A program made the translations under genes and the position numbers. From an uncultured Roseburia sp. (GTDB lineage: Bacteria > Bacillota > Clostridia > Lachnospirales > Lachnospiraceae), in assembly GCA_947070915.1 (NCBI GenBank), contig CAMTDY010000189.1, positions 1 to 5,163 on the forward strand: 5,163 nt of DNA. The letters are read 5' to 3'. How positions within the stretch are numbered: the stretch's first letter is position 1; every line of letters starts with the position of its first letter. Below, in pieces: positions 5,121 to 5,163 of this stretch. The notes beneath the pieces are model-generated. The model was not told the origin of the DNA. It worked only from the letters and a program-made list of their open reading frames with translations, and ran no database searches.

Positions 5121-5163
5121 CTGTCTCTTATACACATCTGACGCTGCCGACGATAAGGCTCGT
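5121..5163. other. Illumina Nextera adapter sequence (not genomic)
   Basis: Bases 5121-5139, CTGTCTCTTATACACATCT, are the 19-base Tn5 mosaic end in reverse complement. Bases 5140-5153 (GACGCTGCCGACGA) complete the reverse complement of the Nextera Read 1 transposase adapter. The next eight bases, TAAGGCTC (5154-5161), sit where the i5 index belongs. Their reverse complement GAGCCTTA matches, from memory, the Nextera XT index S521. GT (5162-5163) starts the flow-cell arm. This is library read-through left untrimmed at a contig end. Genomic sequence stops at 5120. Confidence 0.97.

Noticed and set aside
5121..5139. Tn5/IS50 mosaic end as a natural transposon end
   Set aside because: It is followed at once by the synthetic Nextera adapter, an index and the flow-cell arm, so it is library-derived.

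Overview
The window looks like the chromosome of a low-to-mid GC Clostridia member, most likely Lachnospiraceae. The basis is the gene order (unfused TIGR03960-type radical SAM gene, TIGR03936/DUF2344 gene, Rne/Rng ribonuclease), the strong AGGAGG-like ribosome sites, and the protein sequences themselves. The genus cannot be fixed from sequence alone. The right edge is a physical contig end: the last 43 bases are Illumina Nextera adapter, not genome.

Minus strand, positions 3690 down to 1: a compact three-gene operon. It starts with a 626-residue radical SAM protein with an N-terminal B12-binding-like region. After 25 bases comes a 247-residue DUF2344 protein, its usual partner, which is fused to it in some bacteria. 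After 10 more bases comes an RNase E/G-family endoribonuclease, cut by the left edge after 343 codons. A good extended -10 promoter (boxes at 3745-3750 and 3722-3727) drives the operon. The two upstream proteins have no established reaction that I know of. Tight linkage to an RNA-processing nuclease suggests a role in RNA or ribosome maturation, but that is inference.

Intergenic 3691-3845: two divergent promoters share an A/T-tract between their -35 boxes. On the plus side, a 16-base inverted repeat (3798-3813) sits just after the predicted transcription start and before the ribosome site.

Plus strand, 3846-4712: a 288-residue protein of unknown function with an N-terminal CxxC/CxxC zinc ribbon, a DUF2007-like segment, two membrane helices and an acidic C-terminal tail. 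A probable intrinsic terminator follows at 4749-4782. Its stem reuses the hexamer pair found in the 5' inverted repeat.

Tail, 4783-5120: AT-rich DNA (about 27% GC by hand count over 4861-4980, against about 55% for one sampled 60-base stretch of the preceding gene). It has no intact gene, one promoter-like site, and a decayed fragment resembling the N-terminus of an IS1182-type transposase. This is consistent with an insertion-sequence remnant next to an assembly break.
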